A model generated the notes under the pieces. That model made no database searches, was not told the origin of the DNA, and saw only the letters and a list, made by a program, of their open reading frames with translations. Shown here piece by piece: positions 10,299 to 21,234 of a stretch of DNA of 64,000 bases. Where the stretch lies: the NCBI GenBank assembly GCA_022578965.1, contig MU400544.1, positions 124,001-188,000 on the forward strand. Reading direction: 5' to 3'. Origin of the DNA: Xylaria sp. FL1777 (Eukaryota; Ascomycota; Sordariomycetes; Xylariales; Xylariaceae). How positions within the stretch are numbered: the first letter of the stretch is position 1; each line of letters opens with the position of its first letter. The position numbers and the translations under genes were made by a program.

Positions 10299-12530
10299 GT
10301 CTCCAGATGCAATGTTGAAATCGAAGCTGAGAAGTTGGCCCTCGCAGGATCAGTGGTCTGGACCAGACCCGAAGCTCTGGTTCGTGATATGTTGTTGGTT
10401 AGAGTACCGGGACTCTGGTTTGACAGACCCGAAGTCTTGGATTTTGACGTATCAGTTACGGCCAAACCCGAAGTCTTGGTTCATTAACCAGGTCATATGA
10501 TTATGACCCGATACTGTGGTCCTTTAAAAGCCTAACAATAGTTTTCGTCTGACGCTACACTAGAGTATCTAGGGGTAGCCGGCATGAATTCCACACGGTC
10601 CCAACGTGTCGGAACCCGACAAGCTACTGTGTTATTAAATTATTACGTGAGCGGACCTCGTCGGTGTAGAGTGTAGCGTTCATAGTTGATCGAATGCTCC
10701 ATTGCTGGGTTCGTTCTATCGCCGCAGTTACACGGACACGACAAACCGCAACACCTTCCTATCTCGTGTGTTGCATGATTGAGTGATCGATCGATTGAGG
10801 AGTTCAAGAGACCTCGGTGGAGAGCCACGGAGGTGATGCACCGGAAACAGACCCGCTAGATACCCCATGCTCAACGTGTCGGAAATGTGTCGCAAGCCTC
10901 GAAAAATGATGCTTTCGTCAAGAGTCTCCCTAGTCTATATCTACTGTATTAACAGTAGGTTTCTGTATATCAGGCATATACCGGAAGTAGGGCCGCGATG
11001 CGCGAAGTAGTATCCAAATAGGAATGAATCACGGCTATTACACGTAAGATAGTTTCCGGCGGTGAGGCAAGCATGACAAGGGCCGAGGAGACTGAGTCCA
11101 AATGAGCCGTCAACCCATGCCGGGATCATGCCCAAATTTTCTAGTTCGGCCCAACGAAGCAAGGCCACCGTTACATGGTGTACTGCGTAGGTCATGGTTC
11201 ACGAGCATATTAGGTACATTCGGGCAACGCGAAATTACACCAAGGATGTAATGTCGGTACCTGTCAGTCACCCTCCCGGTAACAGGGACGTGAGAAATCC
11301 GGGAGCAACGTGCCACCTACTGTCAACGACTTAGGCGCATTATGTCAGGCACCCAGACCCCCATGCAGGATTCGATAGAGACTCGCTCAATGGGTTCAAC
11401 GGGCTTGCAGGCCACCTCGATGCAGAGGGACCCCTGTCGGTGCTCAGCGGAGACTGTGATGGTGAAGAAAAGGGTCGAAGGTGCAGAATTGATGCATTCA
11501 AAGGATTTCCGACATGCGTGGAGTGCGGAGTAGGGTTGTAGTAGGTAGGTGGTATTTCGATGGACTACGGTAACCCTTATCCATCCCATCGCATACGGAA
11601 GATACCTAGCTTACCCACTTGTCAGAAGTTTGAGCTGAAGCCAGATCTCTGGGCACAACAGCAACGGTGGTGTTGGAGGAGTACCTGCACAATACTCGGT
11701 ATTTTGATTTGTAACTCGCGAACGAGTCAAATGGCGAATGGCCGGCCCTATCAGAAAACGACCCGAACTGATTTGATAGTGTATAGCTCACTCAGCCTTA
11801 CTGTGAGGAGTAATATGAACAAAGCCACCCAAATATCTTCTCATAGGTAGTGGCAGTACACGTAATGATGGACCCTTGACTCTACGTAGTATCTAGACGT
11901 ACGACATGCAGGGTTTACGGTTGACGCGTCAAGGGCTAGTCTATACTAGAATGGAACTACCACGTACATGCTTAATTGGATAATTCCTTTTAATTACAAC
12001 CTTCTGAATACACGTGTACACTAGTCTGGTGTAGGTAAGGAGGACAACCGACATACTGGAACCTTTACTTATTTGTCAGGTTGGGTTCGCGCTTCTACCT
12101 TTCCGGAGAGTGAAAGCTTCAGTTCTAGACCAAAGAACGATTAGCGCCGCTCAAGACAAGCAACAAACACACACACATATACAGTGAATCGGTAGGATTC
12201 CAACCTTATTCTCATCGATCTATCCGCTTAGCGGCACTGCAGCTTGTACCCTACCTCTAGTAGACTAGTGTATTCCCAACGCGGTGGGGGATTTTCCTCA
12301 CCCCTGTCCCTGCATGTGATTTATAAGTATACCATACAACATCCGTAAGCTAATGCACACGTCGTGACTTCACCGCATAAGATGGCGTTCGCTATGCAAT
12401 GCTATACCAGAAAAACACACAGTTTCTAAACTGAAGGATTGGGTTTCTAGTCTCGTCTCTAGAGCTTGACTAAGCGTTTGCGCGCTAGATGGACTGGAGC
12501 ATGAAGATCTCGTGATGTCCCAGTCACTAT
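10299..12530. other. 2.2-kb gene-poor stretch inside the cluster
   Basis: No supported gene is present. Near 10370-10480 a short element, roughly ACCCGAAGTCTTGG, recurs three times with small changes (about 10369, 10428 and 10467). Open frames on both strands are short and have no recognisable domain. Upstream regulatory sites of the monooxygenase must lie at the left end, but I cannot name any. Confidence 0.5.
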
Positions 12531-13694
12531 TTAGATTGCGCCTTTCCCCTTTTCCAACAGGCGGCCTTCTCGGACATATAGAGCCAAGGAGACAGTGGCT
12601 CCGGGCCCGATCGTGAGGTATCCAACCAGCAAGATGAACGCTAACTTAAGGCTCGATCCTTGGGGCCGGCTGGGCATTTTCGAGAGCAGCAAGAACGCCC
12701 AGGCCAGGCTAGAGAGGTCGAAAATCAGGACGTCGAACTGTAGATACAGAAATGTGCCTCGGGCCAGGATATCGGGTAGTCCGCCAGAAGGCCCTGCCGG
12801 AGGTTGGGGGATTCGCATCCGCACCAGGTTAGTCCCCTCCTCGGTACTAGTGTATATTCTTGCAGCAGTGTAGGCGCGGCCTAAGGCTGAAGAAGCAGCT
12901 GCTAAGAGATACGAAGCCCGAATCAACTTATGTGCTCTTTTCGGGACCTGGGAGAGATCGCCGCTCTCGGCGGAAAATAGCCGATGGAAGAGTTTTGCCA
13001 GCAGGGCCTGAAGCAATGTCACCCAGAGGGGGTCTACCTGAAAGAAGGCTAGGTATTTCTGATGGGCTTCAGGCGATCGCGAATCTGGGCCGTTCCAGGT
13101 TGGTGCGCATCCTAGGATGGCGGGGAGAATTGCACCTAAGAGGAAACTGAATGGGAGCGCTGCAGCTGCATCCGCATCTCTGACGCGCAGGATTTCCGCA
13201 CCGTCGATCCACAAGATATGATAGGCGTAGTACAACGGCAATGATATTGCGCCACCCAGAATCTGCGAGAGCGTCGCAAAGAGAAGCGGTCTAATGAGCC
13301 AGATATTAGCATGTTCCTCTATACGACGCGGTAGAGATAGGGGTTCCAACGTTGTTATTGCCCATGGCTTGCTCCCTGGCCTCATCATTTCTGCATACAT
13401 CCATACGAACGACGACTGCAGGGTGGAATACCCCTCGAATACCAAAAGCTGGAACCCTTCGTCTGATCCGTCTGTGCCGAAGTAAAAGAAAGCGACCAGG
13501 AGGCTAATGGGGTAGTCAATGATAAAAATTCCGGTGTAGTCATTTTTGAGCGAGATATCTTCGTTCAACTTTCCGTTGAGTGGCGCCAGGAGATTCGCTT
13601 TGGTAGTGCCATTGTAAGTATAGAACCCCCAGAGAAGCAAGACGGAGAGGAACGCAAGGGCGCGGAAACCATATGCAAGTAAGGCGGCCTTCAT
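12531..13694 (-). CDS. multi-pass membrane protein, AtmA/PaxA/AscI-like (387 aa)
   Basis: The gene is a single exon. I chose the ATG at 13694 (MKAALLAYGFRAL) because the frame upstream of it is polar and unlike the family. About eight hydrophobic segments alternate with short loops. The protein is clearly homologous to the one at 42670-43967: the block NDYTGIFIIDYPISLLVAFF aligns with THYTGIEVVDSALLFLVAAF, and ISLPLYYAYHIL aligns with AIIPLYYLAHVL. The layout resembles the fungal AtmA/PaxA/AscI-type integral membrane proteins found in metabolite clusters, at least one of which (AscI) is a terpene cyclase. That family call is from memory of its style, not a search. It is transcribed away from the PKS, and the two start codons are 786 bp apart, so co-regulation is likely. 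No prenyltransferase is visible nearby, so terpene chemistry is unproven. Confidence 0.75.
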   Translation of the reverse strand: MKAALLAYGFRALAFLSVLLLWGFYTYNGTTKANLLAPLNGKLNEDISLKNDYTGIFIIDYPISLLVAFFYFGTDGSDEGFQLLVFEGYSTLQSSFVWMYAEMMRPGSKPWAITTLEPLSLPRRIEEHANIWLIRPLLFATLSQILGGAISLPLYYAYHILWIDGAEILRVRDADAAAALPFSFLLGAILPAILGCAPTWNGPDSRSPEAHQKYLAFFQVDPLWVTLLQALLAKLFHRLFSAESGDLSQVPKRAHKLIRASYLLAAASSALGRAYTAARIYTSTEEGTNLVRMRIPQPPAGPSGGLPDILARGTFLYLQFDVLIFDLSSLAWAFLLLSKMPSRPQGSSLKLAFILLVGYLTIGPGATVSLALYVREGRLLEKGKGAI

Positions 13695-14480
13695 CTTTGA
13701 CAGGTGGTTTTGGGATGAACTTCGTTCAGCTAAGGCGAGGTCATCATGTGTTCGCCTTCTGATATAGATGTCGGCGCTCCGCCACAATGTTTCTCATGAT
13801 CACCATATTGCACTAAAAAAAAAATAAGATGCCGGCAGTGCGTCTTATCCCTGTATGTGGCCCTGACAGTGTATAAAGAGACGGGAAGCAGCAGACCGAC
13901 CTCGGCAACTGTTCTCGAGCTGCATATATAAGTAGCGTATGAAACTGGTGTGTTGGCAGCATGTACAGTACTTGTGCAGATCAATGAGCCTATCCCCATC
14001 GAGCTAGGGTCCGACCAGGGTACATGGAATATTCCATCGAGAGTGGTAAGTTATCAAAGCGGACCACAGTCATGCCATTACTCTACAGAATTCCGCGAGA
14101 GCCGCCAATGGGGCGAAAGCTCCTAGACAAGCGAGGTGGAAAGATAGTTTAAGCGCCTAGGCGAACTAGGAGATAGAGATACAGTAGTCATCGCTCCTTG
14201 CTTACTAGGTCGGCATTTAGGACACCAGTGACCCTCCTTAAACCATCTCCTATGGAGTCCATAGATCCAACTGCCGTTATTGGTACAGAACTTCATGTTC
14301 AATGAATTCACCTAGACCTCCAAAAAGGGTGATCTGCACGTGTGAGGTGGCGGGACATTAAATAATTAAACTATGAGATAGTGTAACATCACAAGCTATA
14401 AAGCAATCGAAAAACCTCAGTCACCCTATCTCCTGACCATATTTCTTTGACATCTGCCAATTTGTGTGCATGCTATCATA
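13695..14480. promoter_or_regulatory. divergent promoter region between membrane protein and PKS
   Basis: This 786-bp region has start codons pointing outward at both ends. A TATA-like CTATAAAG lies at about 14396-14403, some 80 bases before the PKS start. A TATATA at about 13923-13928 could serve the minus-strand gene. An A-run (about 13814-13823) is also present. No regulator binding site is identified. Confidence 0.55.
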
Positions 14481-17400
14481 ATGTCTCCAAATGCGATAGA
14501 AGACGGGATGGTTGAGGAACCATCCCTTGAGCCAATCGCGATATGCGGCATGTGTAAGTGCCGTTATGCGCCTTGGTCACTCGAAGACATGCTCACTTAT
14601 ACTTTGCCAACTTGTAGCATGCCGGTTGCCAGGAGGCGTTGACTCGCCTTCGTCTTTCTGGAATATGCTGGTGGACAAGAGGACCGGGCAGACACCGAAA
14701 GTTCCGGCATCTCGATTTAATATCGATGCCCATTATCACCCGAACCGAGATCGACCTGGTTCCTTTAATGTTCTTGGAGGGTATTTCCTCGATGGGAAAC
14801 CATATGATTTCGATCCAAGCTTTTTCAATATTACCCCTATAGAGGCTCAATGGTTAGATCCTCAGCAACGGCGGATGCTTGAGGTCTCTTACGAATGCCT
14901 AGAGTCTGCGGGTTTGACTTTGGATCAAGTGGCTGGCTCGAATACAGCCGTTTTCGTCGGCTCCTTTCCATCAGACTACCGTAGGGGCTTTCGCACATGG
15001 CTGCCAGCTAAAGCTAATAGGTCACAGAACAAATGTCAACGTTGGAGCCGGATTTTAGGCATAGCTATGCGGCTACAGGAGTGGATCCTGGGATAATAAG
15101 CAACCGAATTGGGAACGTCTTAAATCTTAACGGGCCAAGGCGAGTAGGTCGGATAACTGTTGGCTGCAAGTCGCTAACACTCCGTACTAGTTTCACCATC
15201 AATACTGCCTGTTCCTCTTCGATATACGCGTTACATAACGCATGTAATGCACTTCGAGCAAGAGACTGTGAAGCAGCAATAGTTGGGGGTGTTAATTTAA
15301 TTCTTACTGTTGACCAGCACATGAACACGGCAAAGTTGGGAGTACTATCGCCAACTTCGGCATGCCATACATTTGATGCCAGTGCCGATGGCTATGGCCG
15401 AGCTGAAGGAGCCGGCGCTTTATATATAAAACGGCTCTCTGATGCTATTAAAGATGGGAATCCGATCAGAGCTGTTATTCGAGCAACAGCGGTGAACACG
15501 TACGTTGCTTGTAAATTTAAGTCAATCAAGGAGTATGCTACTAACACATTCTTTCGCGAGCAGAAACGGAAAGGTAGATGGAATGGGCATAACACACCCT
15601 AGTGGAAAGGGCCAAGAACGTGTTGTACGTATGGCATATGAAAAGGCAGGACTTGATCCTCGTCTCACGCCATACGCCGAATTGCACGGAACCGGAACTC
15701 CCGTCGGGGATCCAATTGAAGTCAAAGCCATCTCGCAGGCCCTAAACGACACTCGACCAGAAAATGAGCCCCTTTTCGTGGGTGCGGTAAGTACTTGCGT
15801 TAAACAAGATATATGAATATTTTGAGTCTAATCTGGTATGAATCAATAGGTCAAGCCTAATATTGGGCATAGCGAAGCTGCTAGCGGCATCTTCGCAGTC
15901 ATGAAAGCAGCTTTAATGACGGAGGCAGCGATAATTCCTGGCGTTGCGTTATTTAATCGTGTAAACCCTGAAAGTAAGTAGACCAAATCCCTTGGACACT
16001 GTGTTGGTTGACTCACATCTCGTATAGTTCTAGAAAAAGAATGGAATGTCCAGGTCCACGCAAACACAGCACCTTGGCCGGCGAATTCATTACTTCGGCG
16101 AGCAAGTGTCTCTTCGTTTGGCTATGGTGGTACTAACGGGCACGTTATTATTGAGTCTGTAGACAATCTCCTACCGTTCTATAAACATGGAACACGCAAA
16201 GCGAACGCGCAATACAACCACTCGACGAGAAGGCCACTACTTCTATGCTTTTCTGCACACGACAAGCCAACACTATCCAGAAACATTACGGCCATCGGAG
16301 GGGTCGCTTCACACTATTATGCGGCTGATCTTGCACACACCCTGAACCTTCATCGTACAAAATTCTCACAAAGGGCGTTCACGATTTTACGAGAAGGTCA
16401 TGAAGAAGCCTCTTTCAGAAAAGAAGAGCTTCGAATAGGTATTGCTCCTAAAAAGGTAGGAGGTGCTGGTTTTATCTTTACCGGCCAAGGAGTATGTATT
16501 TACCATCTATTACCCTTTATATTACTTTCTATATGATAACTGACTGAGCACAGGCGCAATGGGCTGGCATGGGGAAAATTGCAATTTTAGAATTCCCACT
16601 GTTCAAAGAGACAATTGAGAAGCTTGATCGGGTACTAAGCAAACTAGATCCAAAACCAACGTTCAAATTGAGTGCCATACTCTCTGCTAGTGGAGAGGGC
16701 CATGGAAGGGTCAACGAAGCTGACGTTGCTCAACCGTTGTGTGCAGCTATACAGATAGCTCTGGTTGATATATTCAGCGACTGGAACATTACACCGTCGG
16801 TCAGTATCGGTCACTCTTCAGGTGAGATCGCAGCTGCCTATGCAGCAGGCCTAATTAGTGCCCCAGAAGCAATAATAGTAGCATTCGCTCGCGGCCGGGC
16901 GGTATGCGAGACTGCTAGCGTTGGTTCGATGCTTGCTGTTGGACTCGGTGCGAACGATGTCGCAAAATGGCTTCCTTCTGACCCTCACAAAGTGTGCATA
17001 GCCTGCGAAAACTCACCGAGCAGCGTGACTCTGAGCGGTGACGCGACAGCTATATCTGAACTAGCTCGTACCATGAGAGAAAAGGGAATTTTCGCCCAAG
17101 AGCTTAAGACGGGCCGCGCTTATCACTCACCACATATGGCTATGGTAGGAGAGGCATACGATGCTATGCTACCACGTCAACTTGCTGGTCTTACCGAAGA
17201 AGATCTGAGCTGGAGGCAACCTCGGACTCCAATGATCTCATCGGTCACGGGAGAGGAAATTACTGGCGACACTATTTCTCCTACATACTGGAGCATAAAT
17301 CTACGCGAAAGGGTACTTTTTGACACCGCCATCCGTCGAATAGGGTCGGATAAAGAATTTGACCATGTGACTTCTTTCATTGAAGTTGGCTGTCATTCGG

Positions 17401-20400
17401 CTCTAGGCCGGGCGTTTAAGCAGATCAACTTGACAAACAGAACATATATATCCTCCTTGCAACGAGATAAAAACGATGCTGATCAACTCCTGGCAGTCGC
17501 GGGCTCTCTCTTCCTTGCCGACTATCCCATAGATCTGGAAGGAGTCAATCTGGACCTGGCGGAAACGTCTCATAGTATACGCAAACCTGCTGCCCAAAGT
17601 TTATTAGTCGATCTACCGCCATACCAGTGGAATTACGAAAAGCAGTATTGGACCCAGCCACGCGCGAGTGCAGAGTCGCGGAGCCGCACGCATGGACATC
17701 ACGACTTACTGGGAACGCGTGTCCCGGGGCTTTCCAATACCTGTAGAGCCTGGAGAAATATACTACGACATCGTGATGTACACTGGCTAAAAGAGCATAA
17801 TGTAAGCATTCCATTGGGCTCGAAAATTCAATGTTATTTCAAACTAATACGGCGTAGCTCGGCGGCGAGGCAGTTTTCCCAGCAGCGGGCTACCTATCCG
17901 TAGCAATCGAAGCGCTACGACAGGTTCATGAAAATGAGAGCTTGTCTTTTGCGGGCGTAGATATAAGGGATATTGATATCAAAACCGCGCTAGCAGTTCC
18001 CGAAGGCGATGGTATTGAGATCGTAACCTGCCTACATACAACGAACAACAAGGACTACACTTTCACGCTTGAGTCCGTGACATCTGGCCAGTGGACGCTA
18101 CATTGCGAAGGTAAGATTTCGGCAACTTCTAGGTCTATTGCCGCCCGGGACCACCCTGTTGAAGAGGCAACACTTACGCAACGCGTCTCTGGTAAGAGAT
18201 GGTATGAGGCTTTCCATCGCGTTGGCTTCAACTACACTAATACATTTCAACGACTACTCGAAGTCCGAACCGACAAATCCCTGCGGCACGCAGCAGGTAA
18301 TCTGGTAGTGTCGCAAAATTCCGGCCAAATGACAGGCGAGTCCCGCTACATGCTGCATCCGACCTCGATAGACGCCTGCTTGCAGTTGGTCATCATTACT
18401 ATCAACTCCGGAAAGCATAGAGAAATGCAATGGGGTGTTGTGCCAACACGTATAGAACGAATTTCATTGACCTTCTTAGAAGGTCAAGCTGAATCTACAG
18501 GTCATGCCGTGGCTTGGGTGGAAAGGGTTGAGGGTAGAAGCTACCACACTCATGTCTGTCTGGAAGACTCCTCAGGTAACCTGGTCATGGACATTGATGA
18601 CCTCACATGCATACCCTACGAGGCAGCTTTGCCACCGCAGCTGCTGGTGCCCAGTCAGCCAGAGCCTTTTTCGACACTAACGTGGAAACCCGACATAGAG
18701 GCCCTCTCATCTAAGACGGCGCTCGAACTTAATTCCCTTACAGACCTCGTTGAGCTCGTCTGCCACAAACAAGCTGTCAAGTCTGTCGTAATTTGTGGAA
18801 GTCCCGCTCCTAGTGTAACGGAGTCTTTATTAGCCATTCTGCCGAAGAGTTGCTTTATCACAATCGGTCTTGATGGAGAGCAGCAGGCTCCCCAGATTAA
18901 CCAACACTTACAAGAGCGCGTTACTATAAAAACCTCGCCAGAGGGGTGGTCTACAGGCGTCAAGGGCTCTCAATTTGACCTTCTCATTGCCATCTATTCT
19001 GGGCTCGGGGAATCAGGTGCAATCGTGGAACTAGACAGCCTTACCCCTTTAATAAGCAATGGGGGCTGGCTTATTGGGACCAGCCGTTTCTTCTCCTCAT
19101 TACCACATACTGCTATTGTATCCAGTGCACACTTTGCGTACAAACATGCTGGATCAAGGCAGAATGATAATATTCACAACACAATTTCCGACATCTCTTT
19201 GCTTTCACTCGGGCCTTCAACGGCCGACACGATAAGCTTAGCGAGTGCCTTGACTAAACGCGGAAAAACCGTATACGAAAGGCAACTAACTAGCTTTGCA
19301 GCAAATTACCAACAACGTATCATTATTGATGATAGAAGCGGTACAGCGCTGTTGTCCCTTACGGAGGCCGACTTCTCTGGACTGAAGGCCATGCTTGCTT
19401 CAGGGTCTCCTCTACTCTGGCTAACCCAGGGTGTCCAAGAAGGTCATTGCGCCGAGGGAGGCCTGGCAGAAGGCTTTCTCCGTGTAATTCGTTCCGAGCA
19501 AGTCTCGGTGAGGGTGGTTCTGCTTGACGTCGATCACACCGAATCTATTAACAATGTGGCACAAGCAATCATCGATAGATTTGATGCTATAGGGAGCTTA
19601 AGCTCCAGTAGTGATACAGAGTTCTGGCTGCATGATGGTGTTCTAAGAGTTCCCCGCCTATATCCATGTAGAACCCCTCATCTAGCAGAAACACGCCAAG
19701 ATGAACAGGGTGCTGGGCAGGATGGCGAGCCGGGTGATGCTGTACCAACTGCATGGCGTCCCTCACTGGGTTTAAGGCTGGTCGGACGTGAAAATGAGAA
19801 ATGCGAGGCTCAAGCGCTCCCATTACGGCATCTAAAGCCGTCGTCTAACCCTTTACGATGCACTTCGGCCCCAGCCTCTACCCGCAATATCCGGGGTGAC
19901 GCGGGATCGACGTTAGAAACAACTCAATTCACACTCTTTAGTGAGGGAACTTATGTCCTAGTGGGATGTTTGGGTGGATTGGGCCGAAGCTTGACAAAGT
20001 GGATGGTGGAACATGGGGCCAGACATTTCGCCTTCATCTCACGATCAGGGGCAAGCAAGCCCGAAGCAGCCCGGGTCATAGCCAACATCCAGAAAAGTCC
20101 CGGGACCTCGACAAGGGTGTACCATGCCGATGCCGCGAACGAAATAGCCATGCAATGCATCATCTACTCTCTGCAGGCGGAGAGACCAATCCGCGGCGTC
20201 GTGCACGCCGCCATGGTTTTGAAGGTATGTACATTACAATTTGGCAAAGCGGTATCCCCTTGCTTTGCTTTGCTCTGCTCTGTAGAATATTCCTGACATC
20301 ACATTGCTAGGATGGTATGTTTGAACAGATGAACTACGCCTCTTACATGGCGGCCATCACCCCCAAAGTTCGCGGCGCCCTGAGCCTGCATAAGGCCCTT

Positions 20401-21234
20401 GGCAACGCGCAGCTCGACTTCTTCGTTATGACGAGCTCCGTCTCAGCAGTCCTGGGGAACATGGGCCAGAGCAACTACAGCGCGGCCAATAGCTTCCTAG
20501 ACGCGTTAGCGCGACATCGAACATCTGTTGGCTTGGCGGCCACATCGCTAGCGCTGCCCATGGTGCTGGACGTTGGTGTCGTGGCGGAAGACGATGCTAT
20601 CGAGACCTCGCTCGTGCGCAAGGGCCTCTACGGCATCAGCGAGGAGGAAATGTTGCGTGGCATGGAGGCAGCCATGGCGACACGATCTCAGCCGCTGTCA
20701 TCGTCGGGTGCCTCACACCGAGTCACACCCATGTCTTCTCACCTGGTCATGGGCATGGAGGCGCGTGAGATTCGCGGCACCATCGCCACCATCAGGGCTG
20801 AGAACGCGGATCTGTTCTGGCTCGACAATGCACGCCTCTGCCACCTGCGGGCTGCTGTGGAGGCGGACGCCGCACGTGGTGGCTCGGGTTCCGAGAGCCA
20901 GGCTAGAGCCCACGAGCAAGGGTTTGCGTCCACCTTGGAGGCAGCGCGAGCACAGGGGCCCGAAGCCGTTGTGGCGGTCGTGGCGACACACATCGTGCAA
21001 CGCATGTCTGGAATCCTGATGATCCCATTCGGCGATTTTGAGGTGGATGGGCGGTCGCTTGCCAGCTATGGGCTGGACAGCATGGTCGGGACCGAGATGC
21101 GCTCATGGTTGTTCAACGAGTTTGGACTGGATTACTCGTTCCAGAAGCTGTTGGCAAAGACGCTAACGTTTAGAGCCTTGGCAACGGTTGTGGCCCGGAG
21201 ACTGGGTTTTCTTGAGGCAAGTGGAGACGAGTGA
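14481..21234 (+). CDS. highly reducing type I polyketide synthase (2068 aa), no ER domain
   Basis: Ten exons run 14481-14553, 14618-14980, 15028-15139, 15191-15499, 15564-15786, 15850-15973, 16028-16491, 16554-17801, 17858-20224 and 20311-21234. The total is 6207 nt and all phases agree. Domains in order are as follows. KS has Cys190 in TACSSS, then HGTGTPVGDP and NIGHSE. AT has Ser644 in GHSSGE. DH has His971 in HNLGGEAVFP and Asp1144 in DACLQ. A region at about 1260-1430 resembles a decayed methyltransferase. KR has GCLGGLG, and Tyr1817 in NYSAAN. ACP has Ser2018 in GLDSM. Between about 1595 and 1665, where an enoylreductase would begin, there is only a linker of low family likeness. The third intron appears to be GC-AG. 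The enzyme should build a linear polyketide with beta-hydroxy or alkene positions. Full saturation would need an ER supplied in trans. Exon 10 is visibly more GC-rich at third positions than exons 1-7. Confidence 0.95.
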
